From JBBAFB01 sp041655595 (GTDB lineage: Bacteria > Bacillota > DULZ01): a stretch of 64,000 nt of DNA. Both the position numbers and the translations under genes were made by a program. Position 1 is the first letter of the stretch. Each line of letters opens with the position of its first letter. This document shows, piece after piece, positions 17,780 through 26,987 of this stretch. The stretch covers positions 6,071-70,070 of the forward strand of contig JBBAFB010000001.1 in the NCBI GenBank assembly GCA_041655595.1, written 5' to 3'. The notes under the pieces are model-generated. The model worked only from the letters and a program-made list of their open reading frames with translations, ran no database searches and had not been told where the DNA came from.

Positions 17780-18523
17780 TTAATAACAAACCCAATTAGC
17801 TAAAGCGGCCACCAACCTATCATCATCACCGATGTCTCCCTCTAACCATTTGATTCGGATGGTTAACCTATTAGTTTTAGCCACGTTTAGACTAAAATTA
17901 AAGGGGTATTCCGAAGGCTTAACCTCCTTTGCTTCATAAATTGGCAACCCGTCTGCCAAGATAGTTAAGCTGTAGCCGGCCCTGCTGTTTCTAGTTTCAT
18001 CGTCAACACCCAGGTAACCCTCCAGCCGGGTAAACTCGCCTTTTAAATCAACTACAGCTTCAGCTACTTTCACCCCTTCATTTTCAATATCCCTTTCCCC
18101 GGGAGCTAATTCCACTATTAAACCTCTTTCAAATTGCCTGCCTGCAATGATAATCTTTCTGCTTTGCAGATTATAAAAGGGGCCCACATTTCTTAAAACG
18201 GGCAAATCTTCCAAGTAGCTGGGGTTGTAGGCAGCTCCTTCATCGAATCTTGAATCACCCCTTAAATACACAGTCTTTGTTGAAGGGTCCCACTCCACAT
18301 CGTAACCCAGTGCCTCTGACATAGCTCGAACCGGCACCATTACAGAACCATTTTCCAATTGAAAAGGCTCTACTGCGGAGGAAAGAAGCTTGCCATTGAT
18401 GATTATTTTAAAATCCTGATAGATGGCCACAACATTTTCCCGTCTATAGACCTCTTTGGCGGTAACCGCCGTGCCGATAAGCAGAAGGATTGTTAATATA
18501 CTAATTAAAGACATTTTGCGCAT
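17780..18523 (-). CDS. Secreted stalk (copper amine oxidase N-like) plus NPCBM domain protein
   Basis: A 247-residue protein with a signal peptide (MSLISILTILLLIGTAVTA), a stalk domain of the copper-amine-oxidase-N type at about 30-85 (IIINGKLLSS ... VPVRAMSEALGYDVEWDPST), and a C-terminal region resembling NPCBM carbohydrate-binding modules (FERGLIVELAPGE, VVDLKGEFTRLEGYLGVDDE). It lies 13 bases behind pilO of the second set, so it is the last gene of the pilus operon. A role in fixing or presenting the pilus at the cell wall is inferred from position and domains. Confidence 0.65.
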   Translation of the reverse strand: MRKMSLISILTILLLIGTAVTAKEVYRRENVVAIYQDFKIIINGKLLSSAVEPFQLENGSVMVPVRAMSEALGYDVEWDPSTKTVYLRGDSRFDEGAAYNPSYLEDLPVLRNVGPFYNLQSRKIIIAGRQFERGLIVELAPGERDIENEGVKVAEAVVDLKGEFTRLEGYLGVDDETRNSRAGYSLTILADGLPIYEAKEVKPSEYPFNFSLNVAKTNRLTIRIKWLEGDIGDDDRLVAALANWVCY

Positions 18524-18536
18524 TTACGAAGCCTCC

Positions 18537-19253
18537 TTAAAGAATTGGAAAGTTGTATGAAGGCAACTGTGAACCCTCCGGTTCGCTGAGCTTTTTTGTT
18601 TCACTTTCCCTTCCTTGTTCTTCACTAAAAATAATTGTTTCTTCAAGATTCAAACCTGCACGCGGTAAAGTATTCGGTAAAAAGGGGGAATACAAAGTTG
18701 ACGGCTCCTGCAAAACGGTGTTGACATCGTTTGAAATAAAGACCTGTTGCAACAAAAGTTCCCCCTCAACCAAATCCGGGTTGCCTGGCGAAAAATTAAA
18801 ACTACACTCCTGGATTTGGACTCCCGCCCTTGCTTCCGTATCTTTTAAATATTCCAACAGCGATCCTATTGTCCCCCTTATTTTCATTTCAATCAGTGCA
18901 ATTTGATAAAAATCCTCATCCATAATCATCAGGCGCTCCGCCTTAAGGATGTCCACTCTTCCAATAGCCTGCTGGCCTAAATTCGCTAATAGCAAACTTA
19001 CCGTTTGCGGAAACTGTTTTTTGATATTTAATAGCTCTTGTTCACCGGCTTTTAAATTTTGCACCTCCAGTTGCTTTACATTTTCCAACTCCTTTATTTC
19101 TATACCGGTTGTAGGGCTTTCTTTTAAACAGTTTGCTAAAAGCTTATATTCAGGTAGTAAAATACCAAAAAAGAGTCTAGACCAAAAAACGAAACCGACT
19201 GTTAATAATAGCAGATAAATGAGCTTCCTTTCCCTTATGGATAGATTAGTCAT
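18537..19253 (-). CDS. PilO-like pilus assembly protein (second set)
   Basis: A 238-residue protein with a short cytoplasmic N terminus, one membrane helix (LIYLLLLTVGFVFWSRLFFG), a coiled-coil stretch (EIKELENVKQLEVQNLKAGE) and a ferredoxin-like periplasmic fold (RLMIMDEDFYQIALIEMKIR ... GSLLEYLKDTEARAG). This is the layout of PilO/GspM. The proline-rich extension at the C terminus is unusual. It overlaps pilN2 by 8 bases. Confidence 0.7.
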   Translation of the reverse strand: MTNLSIRERKLIYLLLLTVGFVFWSRLFFGILLPEYKLLANCLKESPTTGIEIKELENVKQLEVQNLKAGEQELLNIKKQFPQTVSLLLANLGQQAIGRVDILKAERLMIMDEDFYQIALIEMKIRGTIGSLLEYLKDTEARAGVQIQECSFNFSPGNPDLVEGELLLQQVFISNDVNTVLQEPSTLYSPFLPNTLPRAGLNLEETIIFSEEQGRESETKKLSEPEGSQLPSYNFPIL

Positions 19254-19800
19254 TTGGGCTCACCCGGTTTTCCACCTTTGTAAGCAGCTTAATTTTAAAG
19301 CTACTTAAGCCGGTGTCTGGGTCATTTTTCAATTCAGATAAGGTTACCTCCTCAAAATACCGATGCCGCTCTAAATCAATTAGAAACCCTTCTAAAAGAC
19401 CAAGGGATACGGCTTTACCTAGAACAAACACGTTATTGGTATTTTTGAACGCAATTTCGATTAAATCCAAGCCTTGAGGTAGAATAGTTTCAATAACTTT
19501 TAAGGACTCATATGTATTGGAAGGGCTTTGTAAAATGTTTTTCAGGGCGGTCAGCTGGTTTTCGTTTCTTTTTTGTTGTTCGTGTAAACCCTCCAAATCA
19601 ATTTCAATATTGACAAATTTATCATTCATCAGCTGTTTTTCCATGACTTCCTGCTCTAGGCGACTCACCATGAGCCATAGTAAACCATTGGAAACCATAA
19701 AAAAAATTCCATAAAAAATGACCACCCTGATATAAGTTGGTATGTTAAAGAAAAGCTTGTTACTACTTTTCAACTCTTTAGGCAACAAATTAATGGACAT
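19246..19800 (-). CDS. PilN-like pilus assembly protein (second set)
   Basis: A 184-residue protein starting MSINLLPKELKSS, the PilN signature that docks on PilM (INLLP), then one membrane helix (VVIFYGIFFMVSNGLLWLM), a coiled coil and a small alpha/beta domain (ESLKVIETILPQGLDLIEIAFK). Start ATG is uncertain by three codons, with a TTG alternative. It overlaps pilM2 by 11 bases. Confidence 0.8.
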   Translation of the reverse strand: MSINLLPKELKSSNKLFFNIPTYIRVVIFYGIFFMVSNGLLWLMVSRLEQEVMEKQLMNDKFVNIEIDLEGLHEQQKRNENQLTALKNILQSPSNTYESLKVIETILPQGLDLIEIAFKNTNNVFVLGKAVSLGLLEGFLIDLERHRYFEEVTLSELKNDPDTGLSSFKIKLLTKVENRVSPND

Positions 19801-20734
19801 CTCCCGCAAACCCCCTTAAGGCGAGACCCAGTGCTATGGCAAATGATGGTTCAGGGAAGGGTTCCGCCAAGTAACCAAAACCCGGCACTCCTTTTTTAAC
19901 TGCAATCCCCAGCTCATCTTGCAGTGAACAAAGCCCTCCCCAGTCCATACCAAGCCCGCCAACCACAATTTCCTTTAGAACAATTTCTTGTACTATGGTT
20001 TTTAAATACCCAACGGTTATCTGAATTTCAGTAGCCAATTTACCCGGAGTCAATGAGCGATTAAGGTAATTTTGAGTGATTACCCTAGCAAAAATAACAT
20101 GACCCCGTAAATGAAAAATCAACTGGGTATAATCAATATTTAACTCTAGAAATAAAACCAGGTCATTTCCCGAAAAAGTATCACTTGGCAAATTTCCTGC
20201 TAGGGATCTACTAAAGGCAAATGAAGCCACATCAATTGCCTCCAAAGCTAGTCCCGCCGCCATAAAAACTTCGTGTAAATCAGTAACACTCTTTTTTAAA
20301 ACAGCAGCTAAAACTATTTCCCGGGTATCATTCCTTCCGACTGCAGTATTAGTCAAAATCGAGAAATCCAAGCTGTATTCATTTTTATCCAAACCATATT
20401 TTTGTTTAGCCTCCCAAGCTACTGCCTGACGGAGATCCTTTAAGGGCATCCCGGGCAATTTGAAAAAACGCAGAGAAACCTGTTTGCTTGGAAAAGCTAT
20501 TACCGTTTTTCGTCTTTTCCACCCTCTTTCCATTTTTATTTTTACCAAGCTATCAACCAGCAGTGTTTTGTTTTCTAGTTGACCCTCAATATTAAACACC
20601 TGTGGGATAGGAATTTTTAAAGTTTTGCAGCTCGGCCCCCCTTGCTTCTTTTGAATTTCAGCTACTAATAATTCCTCGTTTTCCCAGGTCAAGCCTATGG
20701 GATATCTGCCCAGTTTAGTTTTTAGCGAAAGCAA
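19790..20734 (-). CDS. PilM-like actin-fold pilus assembly protein (second set)
   Basis: A 314-residue protein of the PilM type. It starts with an actin-like strand (RYPIGLTWENEELLVAEIQK) and carries KTVIAFPSKQVSLRFFKLPG, LRQAVAWEAKQKYGLDKNEY and the nucleotide-site region DLVLFLELNIDYTQLIFHLR. PilM forms a cytoplasmic ring bound to the PilN N terminus. The gene belongs to the second platform of this cluster and is more divergent than PilM at 29812-30759. Confidence 0.8.
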   Translation of the reverse strand: MLSLKTKLGRYPIGLTWENEELLVAEIQKKQGGPSCKTLKIPIPQVFNIEGQLENKTLLVDSLVKIKMERGWKRRKTVIAFPSKQVSLRFFKLPGMPLKDLRQAVAWEAKQKYGLDKNEYSLDFSILTNTAVGRNDTREIVLAAVLKKSVTDLHEVFMAAGLALEAIDVASFAFSRSLAGNLPSDTFSGNDLVLFLELNIDYTQLIFHLRGHVIFARVITQNYLNRSLTPGKLATEIQITVGYLKTIVQEIVLKEIVVGGLGMDWGGLCSLQDELGIAVKKGVPGFGYLAEPFPEPSFAIALGLALRGFAGDVH

Positions 20735-20749
20735 AAACCCACCCCCTTA

Positions 20750-21946
20750 TCACAAAACCACAATTTCTAACCAATCCACTAGTTTAAATGTAAGCTGAGG
20801 GAGTTTCACAAGATTTTCCCCCGGCAAGGTATGAAATTGAAAGTTAAATGTTCCTGCAGGCAAGTCAACCGAGCCGGCTTGCAGCCCACCAAAAAGATCC
20901 AAACCCCTACCACCTTCCTGTACCGTAAAACTTTTTTTGGCAATTAACCCCGCCCACAGTCTGTTTACCTGAGAATCAACAAGAATATTTTTAGCTATTA
21001 TCAGCAAAGCATCTTCACGAGAATCCTGCGGAGTTAAATTCTCGATTAGGGTAATAGCTCCCTCGGAAACTATAGCGATTTTACCATTATAACTCTCAGT
21101 GATACTATCTGCCGTTACAACTAAATCCCCTGCGGAAAAATATATGCCGGAATTTAATTTGCTTACATCAACAGTTGTCTCGGTTAATACCTCGTGCTTA
21201 TTGTTTAGGTACCAGTCAAAATCTAAAGCAGGCACTTTGTTGCCATTTATTCCCTGGTAATATGGAAAACAGTTTTCACTTTTCTGCCAAACACCTTTGC
21301 AAATGATCTCCTTTGCAGCGACTAAGAGACCATTAATTATAGTGTCCCCATTAACTACTATCGATTCAGAGGCCGACAAAGAGCCGCCAAAAACCGCATC
21401 GTTTAAGATGACTTGGCCATCAACCTCCACTCGCCCTTCCAAAGAGCTTGAAGGCGGGAAAATCAGATTGTCTGAAACTATAAGGCCTCCTTTAATATTT
21501 AAACTTGTATACGATTTTAAATGCAAGAAATCCACCGTCACTGCATTATTAAAAGGTTGTCTTTCCTTCTTTAGATCCACTCTGATCCTTCTGTTTATTC
21601 CATCCACCTCCCCTTGAGATTCAATTCTGACCTGGGGGTTATTTCCTTTGTTAGTTACAGTTATTACTTTTATTTTACCCGGCTCGAAGTCTATATTCTT
21701 ATAGCTGCCCTCCCAAGCCGGATTAGCCTTTAATTGGTTTACAGCTATTTGAATCCCCGCCTCAGCTACATAGAGTGCCTGCACCGCTTTTGCTTGATTT
21801 TGAGCAATTTTGCTTTCGGTAAAGGCTAATTCAAAGCTAAAAATTCCAAGAGTCAGAACAACTGCAAAAAACAAGATTGTCTGAAAGAAAAAAAAGCCTT
21901 CCTGCTCCGTTAATTTTTTCTTTACCCCATCCTGATCAACCCTTAT
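20750..21946 (-). CDS. Large PilX/GspK-like minor pilin with beta-solenoid (second set); start codon unclear
   Basis: The N terminus shows a class III signal: KKKLTEQEG cleaved before FFFFQTILFFAVVLTL, with Gln rather than Glu at +5. Lack of Glu5 is typical of GspK/PilX tip pilins. YVAEAGIQIAVNQLKAN is a PilX-type motif. The middle has short repeats like bactofilin/polymer-forming strands (LNIKGGLIVSDNLIF, GRVEVDGQVILND, ESIVVNGDTIINGLL). No ATG, GTG or TTG precedes the signal in frame; the frame is open back to 21961, offering only ATA at 21946. A TTG at 21874 would delete the signal. The coordinates given use ATA as a placeholder. Confidence 0.6.
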   Translation of the reverse strand: MRVDQDGVKKKLTEQEGFFFFQTILFFAVVLTLGIFSFELAFTESKIAQNQAKAVQALYVAEAGIQIAVNQLKANPAWEGSYKNIDFEPGKIKVITVTNKGNNPQVRIESQGEVDGINRRIRVDLKKERQPFNNAVTVDFLHLKSYTSLNIKGGLIVSDNLIFPPSSSLEGRVEVDGQVILNDAVFGGSLSASESIVVNGDTIINGLLVAAKEIICKGVWQKSENCFPYYQGINGNKVPALDFDWYLNNKHEVLTETTVDVSKLNSGIYFSAGDLVVTADSITESYNGKIAIVSEGAITLIENLTPQDSREDALLIIAKNILVDSQVNRLWAGLIAKKSFTVQEGGRGLDLFGGLQAGSVDLPAGTFNFQFHTLPGENLVKLPQLTFKLVDWLEIVVL

Positions 21947-22443
21947 TTCAACTTAAGTTGTATTGATGTTTGGTATTCCCACAAACCCTCGGCCTCATTT
22001 AAACCCTTTAAAAATATAGTTACCAAATCGCTGTTTTCGAAGGGCACAGCATTATAAAAAAATTTCATTTCCCGGATTCCGCTAGCTACCGGATTATGGG
22101 CATAAAAAACTTTTGTCCCTTTTAACATTATTGACCAGCGTAGGGTGTTGCCATTTAAATAGTACCAAATGACATCTCCTTCCCTACTTTCTAAAAGCAG
22201 ATTGTCTTGGTCTATCCTAACAGCGGAAGCCTTTGCTAACAGGCCGTGACTTTTTCTTAAGTCTTGAGAGATGGCTTCCAAAGCAATCCTTAAGTTTTGC
22301 TGCCGATCCACGTTTTGCTCTAATCGGCTATAAGATTTTAAACTTAAATCCAAGGCACCATACAATGCAAACAAGAGAAGCAGGAACAAGGAAGAAGCAA
22401 GCACAACTTCGAGTAAAGTAAAACCCTTTTGCTCAGTAATCAT
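21943..22443 (-). CDS. PilW-like minor pilin (second set)
   Basis: A 166-residue prepilin. MITEQKG is cleaved ahead of FTLLEVVLASSLFLLLLF, with Glu at +5. The body (LEQNVDRQQNLRIALEAISQ DLRK in sequence) matches the ComGF/PilW/GspJ group. It overlaps pilV by 11 bases and its stop touches the open frame of the next gene. Confidence 0.8.
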   Translation of the reverse strand: MITEQKGFTLLEVVLASSLFLLLLFALYGALDLSLKSYSRLEQNVDRQQNLRIALEAISQDLRKSHGLLAKASAVRIDQDNLLLESREGDVIWYYLNGNTLRWSIMLKGTKVFYAHNPVASGIREMKFFYNAVPFENSDLVTIFLKGLNEAEGLWEYQTSIQLKLK

Positions 22444-22825
22444 CTTTTTCCATTGTCCTTATAGTACTTAGAGTACAACTAACTCGCGAGTTAGTAATTT
22501 CCTGAAGAGTAACAGTGATTTTAAACAAATTATTACCTTGATAGGGGGCAATGTCCACCCGATATTTATAATCCGTAAAAACGGGGTGATTTTGAAAATC
22601 CCGATTTTCGGACAGGTATTGGAGATCTCGACCAAGGCTTTCCTCCAAAATTTCCTGGGCCAAAAAAATAGCTTTTGTCATTTCCCGGGAATTACTGAAA
22701 ATTTTATTAGAACCAATAAATAAAGAAGTTAAAGGCATTAGCACAAGGGAAATCAGCAACAGGCTAAGCACAATTTCGATTAAAACTAAACCACTTTGCT
22801 CTTTCAGGCTTTGTCTTGTAACCAT
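22433..22825 (-). CDS. PilV-like minor pilin (second set)
   Basis: A 130-residue prepilin. Cleavage would occur after QSG ahead of LVLIEIVLSLLLISLVLMP, with Leu at +1 and Glu at +5; Leu at +1 is uncommon but tolerated. The body (TKAIFLAQEILEESLG) is typical of PilV/GspI. ATG chosen because GAGGA lies six bases upstream. It overlaps its neighbours on both sides. Confidence 0.75.
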   Translation of the reverse strand: MVTRQSLKEQSGLVLIEIVLSLLLISLVLMPLTSLFIGSNKIFSNSREMTKAIFLAQEILEESLGRDLQYLSENRDFQNHPVFTDYKYRVDIAPYQGNNLFKITVTLQEITNSRVSCTLSTIRTMEKDDY

Positions 22826-22827
22826 AA

Positions 22828-23286
22828 TCATTCCTCTTCCTGGTCCTCAAACGCCATTCTAATTCTACCCGTGGAGGGCATAAGATAGATATAGCAAAAA
22901 TCATTATAGGAGTTTTTTAAGATGATGGTACCCGCTTGGCTCGGTGCACCTATTAAACTAAATGTCAGTTGGGAATTAGTTAAAGGCACTTGTAAGAAAG
23001 TAATACCTTTAGGTAGATCCCTCTTGACTCTCCTTTTTGTACCCTCCTCGATGGCGTAATAAGTATTGTTTTTTGCAAAATTTATTTTAATTACTCCCGC
23101 GCTCCCATAAATAGATTCTTGCCTAACCCAGCGCATATCAGCAACAAGTTGGTTGGCGGCACCTCTCAATTGATAACCGGCAAGAATTTTTAAAAAATTG
23201 GGAAACGAAACGGCAAATAGGGTAAAGATAATTGCCATTACCAAAACTAGTTCAATTAGAGTAAAACCGTAGTTCTTTTTGTTCAT
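22828..23286 (-). CDS. FimT/GspH-like minor pilin (second set)
   Basis: A 152-residue prepilin. MNKKNYG is cleaved before FTLIELVLVMAIIFTLFAV, with Glu at +5, and the body shows the GspH/FimT pattern LRGAANQLVADMRWVRQES. It follows pilC2 by 22 bases. Confidence 0.85.
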   Translation of the reverse strand: MNKKNYGFTLIELVLVMAIIFTLFAVSFPNFLKILAGYQLRGAANQLVADMRWVRQESIYGSAGVIKINFAKNNTYYAIEEGTKRRVKRDLPKGITFLQVPLTNSQLTFSLIGAPSQAGTIILKNSYNDFCYIYLMPSTGRIRMAFEDQEEE

Positions 23287-23308
23287 GTCTGCTCCATTAA
23301 AAGAGTTT

Positions 23309-24511
23309 TTAAAATATTGCTAGCATATTAAACAAAGGCAGCATTAAGGCAAGCACAACAACCCCAATCAGGCCGCCCATTATCAAAATCAAAATCGGCT
23401 CTATTAGTTTTGTAACTCTGTCCAAGGCTGTCGTAACTTCTTTGTCATAGTAATCTTTTAGTTTAAGTAAAAACTGGGAAACCTGCCCCGTTGCTTCCCC
23501 CACCTCAATCATTTTTATTAATAGTTCAGGGAAAATTGCTACTTTTGCCAAAGGCTCAGCCAGTTGCAATCCTTCTTCAAGGCTTGCACCGGCATCTGAT
23601 AAACCACGGCTAAGTAAAGCATTATTTAGGGTCCCTTTTGTAACTTCCAGAGCCGTTAAAATAGGCACCCCTTTATCCAGTAAAGTACCCAAGACATGAC
23701 AAAAGCGGGAACTCATTATCTTAACAAGCAAACTGCCTACCAAAGGCATCTTTAAACAGAATGCATCCCAAAACAATCTTCCCTTTTCGGTTTGAAAATA
23801 ACTAAAAAGACTTAGCAGCAACAATAAAAAAAACAGGACTAAATAAAAGCCCCATTGTGCCAAAAAATAACTCAGGCTAAGAATTTTTGCAGTTAACATA
23901 GGAAGGGATGCCCCCATCCCTTCCAGCATAATGGAAAAGCTAGGTACCACATAGGAAAGTAAAAAAACCAAGGCACCGATGGTTAACATAAAAAGTAAAA
24001 AAGGGTAAGCTAAAGCGGCGGCAATCTTTTGCTGTAATTGTGCTTCTTTATCATAATGTGAAGACAACCAATCAAAAACTTCTTCCAAAATACCCCCTGT
24101 TTCGCCTGCCTCTACCATACCGGTCATGAGGGGCGGGAAAACATGATTATGTTTCCTCATAGAATTTGCCAAGTTCTCTCCTTTTTTTAAATCCTCCATT
24201 GCATCCCGGATGGCAGATTTAAATCTTGGTGTGGTTTTAGCTGCGCTAATTTCTAAAATTTTCAATAAAGGCAGACCGGCCTTCAGCATCGCTGAAACCT
24301 GGTAAGAAAAGGCGGATAAATCTTTGCTACCTACTTTTAATTTAGAAAAGCCCGGTTGAAGATGCTTATTTAAACTTCGTTTATTTAACTCTAGAATGAA
24401 TAGTCTTTTCTTTTTTAGGATATTTTCCGCGTCTTTCTGGTCGGAAACATAAAGGCTTCCCTTAACCAGCCTACCTTCCATATCTCTGGCCTTATATTGG
24501 AATTCTGCCAC
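23309..24511 (-). CDS. PilC/GspF-type inner membrane platform protein (second set)
   Basis: A 400-residue GspF/PilC protein with two cytoplasmic GspF domains and three main membrane segments. Signatures: AFSYQVSAMLKAGLPLLKIL and PPLMTGMVEAGETGGILEEV in the first half, RFCHVLGTLLDKGVPILTAL and LIKMIEVGEATGQVSQFLLK in the second. GTG start behind GAGGATTAAA. The 137-base gap upstream has a possible promoter (TTGACT, 17 bases, GATATT), weakly supported. Confidence 0.92.
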   Translation of the reverse strand: MAEFQYKARDMEGRLVKGSLYVSDQKDAENILKKKRLFILELNKRSLNKHLQPGFSKLKVGSKDLSAFSYQVSAMLKAGLPLLKILEISAAKTTPRFKSAIRDAMEDLKKGENLANSMRKHNHVFPPLMTGMVEAGETGGILEEVFDWLSSHYDKEAQLQQKIAAALAYPFLLFMLTIGALVFLLSYVVPSFSIMLEGMGASLPMLTAKILSLSYFLAQWGFYLVLFFLLLLLSLFSYFQTEKGRLFWDAFCLKMPLVGSLLVKIMSSRFCHVLGTLLDKGVPILTALEVTKGTLNNALLSRGLSDAGASLEEGLQLAEPLAKVAIFPELLIKMIEVGEATGQVSQFLLKLKDYYDKEVTTALDRVTKLIEPILILIMGGLIGVVVLALMLPLFNMLAIF

Positions 24512-24659
24512 TTTAATCCTCACTCTTTAATTAATAAGTTAATGTATTTAAAATATTCTCACATAATAAATTCTACCTTCCTGTGACCCATTCCTGCAAT
24601 TTTTCCATAAAAAATATCATTTATTTACATCTGTAAGTCAACAAATTAACATTGGACAT

Positions 24660-26090
24660 TTATTTAATTGATTTTTCGCGGATTGGTGATTTAAATTCTA
24701 ATACTTTTTTATTTCCGTTTTCCTCATTTCCCGGTGCCGAACCCGATGTGGAAGCAATTTTGAGAGGCCTTGGTTTATTTTCATCCCAATCCGGAAAAAA
24801 GTCTCTAATATGCAGTATGTTTAATTTTGTACCGCCTCCCAAGTATTGAAACCCATCCTTTGCTATTACTACGCCACTGAATTCGTTAAAATGTCCTAAG
24901 GTCACTCTACCTTCCAGTGCAATCAACAAACCCTTCATGGATAAGTTTCCCCAGGACGGATCTACCCTAATGTCGCCACTTTTACTAATTATTATAACTT
25001 CCTTAGGGGAATTATTACCCGGAAAACTCCACGTGTAATCGCCTTCAGCTAAAATTCTCACAACATTAGAAAGCGGCGGGGTATCTGAACTGCTTGCCGC
25101 ATGGTAGTAGTCACTCCAGTCAAACTTGTCATTTAAAGCGAGATTAATTGTGGGCACTATAAAATCGGGGTAACGATTTTCATCATCTAATTTTTGGGCT
25201 TTACTACTTATATTACCACTAGCATTACCTAAGTAATAAACATTTTTGTTAATTGTATAGTAGTTGCCAAAATGGACATTGCCTTTAACATACACATCTC
25301 CATTAAATTTGGGGCCCGTCACTTCGAGATCACCATTTATTATCACATCACCGTAAACCTCTCTATCTCCACCTGTAAAACTCAGATCACCATTAACATA
25401 AATGTATCCCGGATGGCTTTTGCTACCTAAAGAAGTAGAACCACCTCCCATGTTAACGGAACCATCAATATATATTTTTGTTACATTAATTGCAGCCCCT
25501 TGATTGAATCTACCTGAATCTAAGCCTCCGAATACAATAGTCCCATTTTCTCCGTTAATTGCATTTCCTGCAAAACTTACTGCCGGGTTTTCCATGTAAA
25601 GAAATATATCATCCATATCATCCCCATTAGTCTCGCCACCCCTGTTTATAGTGATAACAGCGCCCACTTTTCTAGTACTATTGCCAATTTTACCGGTGGA
25701 TTCGATTGCGTAATCCCTAGTATCTCCACTAGAGTCACCAACTTGAGCTAGTGTAATAATTGCCAGGGGTTCTTCTTTATTATACAGTCCAAAATCTTCG
25801 CAGATAAGGGTTCCATCCTGAAAAATGTTTTCCACACGATGGAAAAACAGATCTGCATCTACATGATTACTATCCTCGGTAATTACCTTGTAAATTTCAT
25901 CCACTGCATAATGGATTCCGGATTCCGCTATATAGTAGGTACTTTGGCTTTGGCTGTCCAGTTTAGTTTGTTTTAAATTTGAACTTGTGGCGTTAATGAT
26001 GGCAATACCTAAAATGGAGACCAAAGCAAGGCCCAGCAATGTTGCGACTAATGCAAAACCTGTTTGGTTTTTTAGTATTTTTTTCACCAC
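24660..26090 (-). CDS. Large PilX/GspK-like minor pilin with beta-solenoid (first set)
   Basis: A 476-residue prepilin. Cleavage after KNQTG releases FALVATLLGLALVSILGIAI, with Ala instead of Glu at +5, as in GspK/PilX tip pilins. A PilX N-terminal pattern follows (STYYIAESGIHYAVDEI). Residues about 150-330 are a run of short strands that look like a bactofilin-type beta-solenoid (VFGGLDSGRFNQGAAIN, DLEVTGPKFNGDVYVKGNVH). It probably caps the pilus or binds a target; PilY1 is not seen in the cluster. The role is inferred. Confidence 0.7.
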   Translation of the reverse strand: MVKKILKNQTGFALVATLLGLALVSILGIAIINATSSNLKQTKLDSQSQSTYYIAESGIHYAVDEIYKVITEDSNHVDADLFFHRVENIFQDGTLICEDFGLYNKEEPLAIITLAQVGDSSGDTRDYAIESTGKIGNSTRKVGAVITINRGGETNGDDMDDIFLYMENPAVSFAGNAINGENGTIVFGGLDSGRFNQGAAINVTKIYIDGSVNMGGGSTSLGSKSHPGYIYVNGDLSFTGGDREVYGDVIINGDLEVTGPKFNGDVYVKGNVHFGNYYTINKNVYYLGNASGNISSKAQKLDDENRYPDFIVPTINLALNDKFDWSDYYHAASSSDTPPLSNVVRILAEGDYTWSFPGNNSPKEVIIISKSGDIRVDPSWGNLSMKGLLIALEGRVTLGHFNEFSGVVIAKDGFQYLGGGTKLNILHIRDFFPDWDENKPRPLKIASTSGSAPGNEENGNKKVLEFKSPIREKSIK

Positions 26091-26101
26091 AACACCACCT
26101 C

Positions 26102-26509
26102 CTAACGAATCTTTAAAACTGATGCGAGTCTATATTCTTCACCGTTTCCATCCTTAACCAAGATTTCTACTTTAATATCCCTACTTGTTACTGCTTCAAC
26201 AAATAATTGATAATTGCCTTCAACAGCTATCTCATTTCCTTTTAATAATTTTCCTTCTTCCGATCTATAAACAATATCATCCAAGATAAGGGTGTTCCCT
26301 TCTGTATTAACAATATCTGCCTTTCTTATTTCCCTTGTTAAATAGTCCATCGCAGTTCTGGCATCTATAATAATATTTGTTTTTTCACTTTGAAAACCAA
26401 AATATTTAAAGGAATTAGAAATAGGGGTAAAGATAACTGCCAGCACTACCCCTAATATTGCTAAAACAACCAGTAACTCTACTAAAGCAAAACCTCTAGC
26501 GGTCTTCAT
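26102..26509 (-). CDS. Minor pilin (first set)
   Basis: A 135-residue prepilin. MKTARG is cleaved before FALVELLVVLAILGVVLAVI, with Glu at +5. The body has the GspJ/ComGF-like NIIIDARTAMDYLTREIRKA. It overlaps the preceding pilin gene by 14 bases. Confidence 0.8.
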   Translation of the reverse strand: MKTARGFALVELLVVLAILGVVLAVIFTPISNSFKYFGFQSEKTNIIIDARTAMDYLTREIRKADIVNTEGNTLILDDIVYRSEEGKLLKGNEIAVEGNYQLFVEAVTSRDIKVEILVKDGNGEEYRLASVLKIR

Positions 26510-26942
26510 TTAAAATGCCCCTTCCCTTCCAGGAATACAAGGCCTCGTATTGTACATCCAGTTTGCTCTTACTGCTGTCCTCATAAATTTTTGCTATTAC
26601 TCTGATTAGATTGTTATCCCCAACTTCTGCAAAACTGAGTTCAAGAAATTTGTGATCCCCATATTCGCGACCGAAGATATTTGGCCCTAGCTTCTCATAA
26701 CCTTCTTTTATTAATTCACCCTCTAAACCTTCAAAATTTATTTCCCTGCTTATACCATAAGCAAACTCCATGACATCCTTTCCAAGGTAGGTAGCATCCA
26801 AGGTTTCCTCAGATTTTTGATTAGTTCTTGCCGCCAGGGTGAATAAAGGGAAAAAGGCGACTGCAATCATGACAATTATGGCTAAAGCAATCAGCAATTC
26901 TATCAAAGTGAGTCCTAAACTATCAGCTTTAAAACATTTCAC
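26496..26942 (-). CDS. Minor pilin, GspI/PilV-like (first set)
   Basis: A 148-residue prepilin. MKCFKADSLG is cleaved before LTLIELLIALAIIVMIAVAF, with Leu at +1 and Glu at +5. The body LDATYLGKDVMEFAYGISRE fits the PilV/GspI group. It lies 46 bases behind pilB1. Confidence 0.8.
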   Translation of the reverse strand: MKCFKADSLGLTLIELLIALAIIVMIAVAFFPLFTLAARTNQKSEETLDATYLGKDVMEFAYGISREINFEGLEGELIKEGYEKLGPNIFGREYGDHKFLELSFAEVGDNNLIRVIAKIYEDSSKSKLDVQYEALYSWKGRGILNEDR

Positions 26943-26987
26943 TAAGGCCCACCCCTTAACGAAAGCTAAATTTTATTTCCAGGATAA

